Positions 52,601-61,200 of a stretch of DNA of 64,000 bases are shown piece after piece (position 1 is the stretch's first letter; each line of letters begins with the position of its first letter). The translations under genes were made by a program, and so were the position numbers. The DNA lies in NCBI RefSeq assembly GCF_000002235.5, contig NW_022145605.1, positions 31,049,274 to 31,113,273 of the forward strand, written 5' to 3'. This DNA is from Strongylocentrotus purpuratus. Taxonomy: Eukaryota; Echinodermata; Echinoidea; Camarodonta; Strongylocentrotidae. The notes under the pieces were generated by a model. That model was given only the letters and a program-made list of their open reading frames with translations, searched no databases and was not told where the DNA came from.

Positions 52601-55217
52601 CACACTGTTCATGTTCAAGTTGATGATGGAGACGGTATAGACGATGTAGAAAGCGTTGCTGCGATGAAAGTTGGCGGTCGTGATCACTACGACGTAAGGT
52701 AGGACACAGGCATAGAACGCACAGACCACGTAGAGGAGATTCTTGGTGATGGAGATGTCCAGGCGCTTGGACGTTGCCATGCATGTTGCCACGTGGCGCT
52801 TGAGGAAAAGAAAGATGAGGATGTAGCAGGTTAGGATGGTGACGAGGGACGCGACAAGTAAGATCGGGACCAGCCAGCTCAGGAAGGGGGCGTTGTGCTC
52901 TACGAGGAAGATCCCGCAGATTTTCCCAGAGGCCAGGATCATGCAGATAGGGGCTATGATCCACGACATGACGATCATGATGGCTATGTTCTGAGGAGTG
53001 TAGATCTTCTGGTAGACGTTCATCGTCATGGTGATGCGGATGTAGCGATTGACGGCGATCATCGTGACGGTGAAGAGACTGCATCCAAGCGAGGTGATGT
53101 TGATGACAGCTGTCGTCACACATATCCCCAAAGGAATATACCCCACTCCAAGCAAATCCATCGACTGGGTAGGGAAGGTGACGCAGGCCAGGAGATCAGC
53201 TACGGCAAGGTTCACCACAAAGGCATTCATCGCCGTCTGGAGCCTCCTCGACAGAATCACCGCCCCTATCACAAAGACATTACCCACAATGCCCACCACG
53301 GTCATGATCAACAAGGCAATGGACAGCACCACTTTCGTCGGATAGTTGACATAATAATTATGCGTCTCATTGGGATACGTCATGTTCGAGAAGACATCCT
53401 CATCGAAAGCTTCTTCAAAACCACTCTCTAGATCCATCTTGAATTCTGCTACTTGTCCACTTTTATATAAACACACAGTCACTCCACTCACTACCAGTAC
53501 CTCTTCACTTTTGTCAACTGCTTTCTAATAGGGAGTAGACAAGCAACGCCTCAACTGACAAGTATTCTGTAGATGTTATTCAGAACGCTTGAGGGAGCAC
53601 CTAAGGGCTGGTGTAATTGGTGTCACAATGCAAAATGTCATTAGATCAGTGGCTTATTTCACCCCCACTTATATACCAAGTTTGGTTCCTGGTTGTTTTA
53701 TGGGGAAGGATGTTGCTCTGGGAAACAGGAATCACCACAAAGCAGAAAGTAATTGAGATAGTCTTGTCATACAAACTTTGTAGTATTGTCACCCAAAGAT
53801 CTACAAATAGACGATCCACATTTATATGAAGAAAAAAATGTATTATTCTGTCAAACTTATTTGTAAACAACCTTAAGCAAACAACATGATCATAATGAGA
53901 TCATTTCTTGTGGTCTCTTTATGAAGCTTTTTAAAATGGTTTTGAGGGAGTTTTTAATCCATTGTAGGATAGAGGAAACTTTATGATGTGGGTTTAGATT
54001 GGCAGACTACTACATGTATATGAGTTCATTGATATCCTGTTGAAGTGGGTGATTTTACTGGTACGTAACTTTTTTTGGAAAAGTGGGTTTCGAAGGGAAA
54101 TTCCTGTGGGTTTGGGTTTCTGCTTACCGGTATCTTTTTGGCTCAAATTGTGCTTCAGGAAATTATATAAAGGCAGGAAAGACCTTTTATGGCATTGCGT
54201 CACAATTTCTACATATTTCCTGGCAGAATTCTGCTCATTGCATTTTATCTTGCCCTACCTTGAAACTAGTCATTTTTTAAGTAGTACCATGCCGACAGAA
54301 ATTGCAGTCATTGTCAAAATTCTTTATTTTTCCTGTTATTAGTATGATGGAATCGAGGCAAAAATTTCTCAGTAGGAAAGTGAAAGGCCGCCAACAAAAA
54401 TCCCTGCTAATTCTAGTAATTGAACTTTGCGGGTTATACAGTTTAATGTAGACATCTCGACTCGATGACATCATCTTATGTGGAGTACGCATATTCACAA
54501 TTGCTTTACATTAATTATAAAGAACGGCTCATGAATTGCTTCAGCTACATAGGTGAACCTGCATGTATGGGGTCCACAACTCTACATGTTATGTCGTCAC
54601 TGTAACTTCAACAAATTTGACCCCTGTTGACCCGTAATTTGGAGGGGTGCGGAAAATGAGGTTTTACTTTGCTTTTGTGCAATAATTTTATTAATTTTAT
54701 TATGCATGTTCACAATTCATACCAAAAGACGTTAAAAGACGGGAGTTACTGCTACGGTATAAGGGATAGAGCCGGGCTCACGATCAATTGGGCAAAAAGA
54801 ATTTCCATGTTCGGTTTAATAAAATTTGGAGTGGACTTTAAAAGATTATTATTATTGTTATAATTATTAACATCACATGAAAAAGAATAATATAACAAAT
54901 CATTTTTAATTTTACAATCCATTTTAATTGATTTCACATGAAAAAGAATATAACAATGTTTTATCAAAGACAAGTTGCAACTGTTATACAGTTTAAAGAA
55001 TAAACACACAGAGGTTATGAAACATACATTGTATAAGCATAGAGCTTGAATCGTTACAACGCCTTTCAAATATATAATATGTGACAAATAAAATTCCTAA
55101 AGGGTTGTGAACTACTACTGTACAATATTTACAAAGTATATTGTTAAGTCTAGTAAAATGTCTTATAGATTATAAGAGAATTAAATTTATGTTAGAACTA
55201 ATGAGAACTGATTTATA

Positions 55218-55254
<37 letters not shown>

Positions 55255-58200
55255 GTATATGTATTAAGTAATATCTTACTTCTGTGAAATAATAATACAT
55301 TTAAGTGCTCTTTTAAAGGAGTTTGGTGATATATTTCAAATATTGTTAGGTAGAGAATTCCATACATCTTTATTCCTTTTTATTTGTATTCTACATTCAT
55401 TCTACAGTTTTCCATTTATATCAAGTTGTATTTTCATTGGATAGGGTCTTAATAAGATAATGCTCTATGCATTTCATCCATCAGTGATCAGTGCTAAAGC
55501 CAGGGTAATAATCGGGAGCGCCAGGAGGGTCAAATCTGACTCACATGAGCGCTATACAAGAACCACCTAATATTATTATTATTATTAGCACAAATTTTTG
55601 ACCTCACAGCTATTCTCTTTTTTTATACAGCATGTGTCAAACAGATTTTCATGTGATAAACAACTGGAGGAGAAAAAAACATGTTGGATGCTAAATGTAG
55701 CGCACATGTCTGTCATGCCATGACACTTTACTACCCCAGTCATAGCGGACAGCCAAGAATGTAGTGCTCTGGCGTATCAAATACCCATTTACATCTGGGT
55801 GGAAAGTGGCAATTGTGCATTAATGTTTTGCCAAAGGACATTAGGGTCAGGCTGGGATTTGAACCCTTAACCCTTAGATCGAGAGTCAAGTCACCAAACC
55901 ACTATAAACCACAACACCTCTACACCTCCACAAAATCTCACATCAATTTCGAGTGGTGACTATCTTTAATCTACTACCCAAAATCATTGAAATCTTGTGA
56001 CAGGATTTTGGGCGCTTCCCAAAGCAATTAATATGACTATTAATGGTGCTGATAATGATCCACTTTTGATTAGGATCACTGCTTCGAAATGGAACAGCAT
56101 TTGCACTTCATATGATACAAAGTCTCCTCAAACTTTATGTCTTGCATGTATTGTAATTTAGCTATTAATGTACCACATTGTAAGTACACTCTTTCCAAAA
56201 TGAATTGGCTACTACAGTGTACATTGTTTGTATTACCAAGTGAGGCAGATTAAATTTCTACCAAACTATTTTTGACCTATGGTGTAATCGCAGTTTCCTT
56301 CCTTGTCTGTAGTTTTAACAGTAGTCAATAGTAGATGATTGTATGTATACTGGAACTGGTTCTTTTCTCTTTCCTTTCTACCAACACGCTAAAAGCTACT
56401 ACAGAAAACCATTCCTGATATAAGGGATGATAAATTTCTGTATAAAATAACAAGGGAAACATTACAAAATTCGATATGATGAGAAATTGAGGTTGGGACA
56501 TTATTTATAGGCAGGGTGGCCCATTAGCAGCCCCCCCCCCCCCCAATGAAATCCTTGACTAAGAATCATCAGAAGAATTGTTTACTATAATTTGAACTTT
56601 AATGGAATATGAACATTGATTTATTAATTCTCATCTTAAGTTGTGAAAACATAATCCAAGTCTACTGACCTGAAATGACATTTGACCTTGACTTTGTGAC
56701 CTGGAATTTGTTTCATATATGAGTTGTGATACTTGATACCCCCTAGGGCTATGTTCAAGTGTCATGGAATAGGAATTTATACTTTCAAAACCATGATAAA
56801 AATTCGAAATCTCAACCTTTGGTTACATTTTGATGTTGATGCCTCAACATAGTCTAAGTTTGTTGACCTGAAATGACCTTTGACCCTTAGTGACCTGATA
56901 GTCTACTCACATGCTTGAGGATACTTGATAATCCTTCAGTCTAAGTTTCATTGAATAAAAACTTAAATACTTTCACAATTATATCAAAAATTCAAAAACT
57001 TAACCTTTGATGATGATGCCACAACATAGTCTAAGTTTGTTGACCTGAAATGACCTCTGACCTTGACTTTGTGACTTAAAATTCTACTGACATGATTAGG
57101 GATACTTGATAACCCCTTAGTTCAAGTTTCATTTAATAAGAACTTATACTTTCAAAATTATACTAAATTAAAAAAAAATCAAAAACTTAACCTAAGCGGC
57201 ACCTAATGTCTCGCTTTTTGCTACGAAGACGAGACAAAATTACATCACAAATTCTACAACTGTTAGCTATTTGGGACTATGAAATAATGTACATACTCAC
57301 CTCTAAAGCTCATGCTGCCATGTCACTTTCACCCAAGTATATACATGTACCGGTAGTTCTTTTTGACCGCACAAAAAAAAATCATACCAGAGATGTTGTG
57401 TACATTGGTCAGATTAATTTCTGCATTTTAACCATTTTTTTTTTTTTTTTGGGGGGGGGGTGGGAGGAGTGGGTGGCTAATAGTAACCAAACTTACAGTG
57501 ATTATTAATTCCTAATTAATGATTTCATCTATTAAACAGTCGTTTCACAAGATACTTATGGTATTCAGTAATACTTTAAGTCTTTATGAATAATTTTTAC
57601 TCTCAGTTGACTTTATACATATGATAATCTTTAAAGGGGAATTCTACTCTATTTTTTTTTAAAACTTTCACTGACCACTTTTTCTCATTTTTTATAATTA
57701 TATTCATCACGGTGGAATTTCCATTCTTGGTAGTGTGAATTCCATGTATATTATTTATTTTGTTTTTGTGTGAAACTGTCAATCCAGGGGTTGAGAACCT
57801 ATTTCTTAGTTTCTGTCCCCTGGATGTGGAATTCAGAGAAAAACATGTTTTTTCATTTTCTTTGAAGTTAAATGTGTGTGTGTGTGTGTGTGCACGTGCG
57901 CATGTACGTGTATGTATATCTGTGTTTGTATTTGTGATATAGAAAATATGATTAGAATGGGAACAGCGCAGCCAAGTAAAGTCCAATATTTAGATTTTAC
58001 ACAGAGGTAAATTGATAATTTAGGAAAGGGGCCCGCATGTTGTTGCATAATTTGTTCTTTTTTATCTGTATACATGGAAAATGCATTTCCTAAAGGGTAT
58101 TGGTTTCAAAGGATGAATATCTGTCCAAAGTAAAATACAAATAACGGTAATACAAATCAACAAATCAAATAAATAAAATTTTAAAAAACTGTATGATATT

Positions 58201-61200
58201 TTTCTATATACCGTAATTAACGTTGTATAAACCGCCCTCGTGTATTAACCACACCCCTCTTTTTCACCCTAAAAAAAAAAAAAAAAAAAAAATTGCTGAC
58301 TTAAAAAACAGTAGAGGACCTAGAATAGAGCCTTGTGGTACGCCGTGTAATAGAAGAAAAATTGGAGGAATTATTATTATAAACTACATATTGAAATCTA
58401 TCAGAAAGATTACTTTCAAACCAAGATGACAGACAAATTTGAGTGTTGTTCTAGTTTCCAAGTGGTGAGTCAACACACCGATTACTGAGCTGGGAGACAT
58501 TGCCAGGCATAGCGCCAGGTGGAGGGGCATAAATCAAAACTTTTTTTTTTGGTGTACCGTGTGTATAAACCGCACCCCTGACTTTTAATTTTTTTCGGCA
58601 GCAAAAAGGTGCGGTTAATACACCGTTAATTACGGTAAATGTAATTTGAAAGCAATTATATCCCCCTTTTTTGTAACATCTTTATAATGCTGATCATTTC
58701 GCAATTATGTCTCCCCTTTTTTGTATCTTAATTCTTAAATGCAGATCATTTCGTGAAACGTCTCATATGTGTTTTGTCAGCATTATGAAATATTTATGCA
58801 CTTGATCTTCACACTGTTACACACTAAAAGAAATGCTTTGTAGTAAAAAAAAAATTTAAAAAAAGGGAAAAAAAAAGGGAAAAAAAAGAAAAAAGATATT
58901 GACAAATATGTCAAACACTTGTCTAATTATACATTGGATGTGTGACACAGTAAATATTAATTTTTCTTCTTCCATATTTCTATTTTATAGGTTGAAGGGG
59001 ATACAGTGACATTTAACTTTGAGATGAGAAGTGGTCGTGAGCACAACACACCAGACAAGGCCCTGTGGGGGTTCAGTTGCACCGTCAGAGCTCAGGTAGG
59101 GTACCACGATGAGTGCAGTATTAAGGTTTTAAGGTTTATTCATAAGGTTGAAGGGGATAAAGTGACATTTGACATTGAGAGGAGGAGTGGTCGTGAGCGC
59201 AACACACCAGACAAGGCCCTGTGGGGGTTCAGTTGCACCGTCAAAGCACAGGTGGGATACCCAGATTGGTGTTGATTTTTATTTTTTGATTAAATATTCT
59301 ATCTGATCTCTCTTGTCCAAAATGAATGAATACTTGACACAAAGTTGTTTTTGTTTTTATGTTCTCTAAAGTGAAAGTAATTTTCCTTCATCATTGATGG
59401 TATACCGTGAACTGCATTGATCTGTATGCATTATGGTTCAAGTCTCCAGGGAGTGGAGATGGTGCACATTGTGCGTGAATGAATCTAATGACTGGGGTAA
59501 TAATATTTGTAAAGCGCTTAGAGACGATATTACGTATTAAGCGCTATATAAAGTAAAAGTATCATTATTATTGTGATGATGATTTGAGTCTCCATTATGA
59601 TATCTTATTTTAAATGCTTTGAATCTGCATCTTTCATAACACTTACTGATGTATTTCCTCATGTAATCTGGATGCAGGAATCATCTGAGGACTGCACCAG
59701 TGGACTCCCCTTTGTAGCTGACCTGGCACTGGGCCTGACAGTTCTAGGTTCAAGCCTCCTCAAGGTTCTCTACGAAGGACCCGAGGTCACAGGTTCGGAG
59801 GAGCGCTGTCACGCCCTTCTGTCTTCCAAGCTGATCCAGAGGTAATTTGAAAAGTATTTTTCGTGAGTTTCTTTAGCTCTAGTTTGTCTCAGGATTATCG
59901 AAAGAAAACATAAACAGCCAGCTAAGAATTAGAATACATGAATATCACAAGATTCGTTGCATTTCGCATGTTGAAATGGGTAGAAATGATGAAGGGTCGT
60001 TTCATTCTACAGCATTTACCTCATCTGCAAAGAGATAGAATGTTTATTTTAATAACTGAAAATCCCAATCACACCAAGAAACTGACTCCCAAGACAATAG
60101 GCAAAATCTTAGACACTTGGGGAGGTTTTCATTTTCCATTTTTGTTTGTTTGGGGGGGGGGGTCAATTATTGGTCAGGTGTCAGTCTCGTCAGTATGTTT
60201 GGATAATGCCATCTGACTTTTAGCGCACTGATATTTTAGAGTTAACAGCAGTGTCTTCTTGAAAAATAAATGCCAAAGGAAATATTAGAACATATATTGG
60301 CCCATTTGATTTTTTAGATGGTGAAGCAAAAAACAGTGTCTCTGTCTAGGATTTTCAATGACATTTTGGTCTTGGTCTTGGTCTTGACCCTAAATCATAT
60401 TGCTAAATGATTGGTATTACAATGTTGTCCGCTGTTCTTGGTCTTGGGACCATACATGCAGTTTTCACTTACTCCACTGGCACAAAACTTGTGAACATTA
60501 TACATTGTAAACTCTTACAATAAAGGAGACTGTTGTTACATCTTGCAGGTGTGCTTGGCATGAGATGGTACAGCAACCTACATGTACAGGAGGTCCATCC
60601 TCTGGAAGTAAAGAGAAGGTATCGGACACCAGTCTACCCAGGCTCAAGCTTTCTAAGGACAAGCTACAGAGACTGAGGGCAATGTCTGGCAGGGCTGCTC
60701 CCTTCCTCAGGCCTAGTATCAAGTAAGACCCTGCTACAGTACATTGATTTCCCCAATGGTTTTCAGTGGTTATGAAGTCCTAAAGACATTGTTTAACAAT
60801 GTTAAATATGAGATGCATGGCCCTACATGTATGTATTATTAGTGTCTGTGATATGGTGTAAAATTGAAGCCCTAAAAAAACTACGCTTCAAAATGATCAT
60901 GAAGTGCCTCAAAAAAGTAAAAAATCTTTGAGTGACCAGTTATGCCATATTTATTTATATATTAATAGACTGTATTGTTATATAAACCTTTAAGAAAACG
61001 GTTTTTGACATTTCGATTTCCAATCATAAATATCTTGATAATCAGACAGACGATTGGCTTGTAAAAGTCATGGGGTTCCTGACTGACCTAAAGGTTTATA
61101 ATTATCATTGCAGCATGAGCTATTAATCCAGGATTTTGGTTCAGAATCTGAGACAAAGATACACAATCCCTTTAAGGAGAAGTTTTCCATGAAATTAAGT

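Larger units (their letters stand above)
42780..58990 (+). other. HECTD4 intron 19 (16.2 kb)
   Basis: By far the largest intron here. It contains, in order, a nested foldback element (42917-44104), a polypyrimidine tract, a 1.4-kb CTTGCCC element, TTAA and GTTTCACAAA MITEs, poly-G and poly-C runs, the opposite-strand GPCR gene, a DR1-like tandem repeat, and a TA-flanked foldback with a LINE fragment. The splice ends are those of exons 19 and 20. Confidence 0.75.

Noticed and set aside
52521..53431. 200-codon - strand and 178-codon + strand frames over the GPCR
   Set aside because: Shadows of the receptor gene in other frames, with no hydrophobic pattern or family match.
53438..53491. Longer GPCR N-terminus
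   Set aside because: The extra 18 codons begin with GTG, and the ATG at 53437 has a strong context. A TATATAAAA at 53463-53471 is too close to that ATG to be a likely promoter element.
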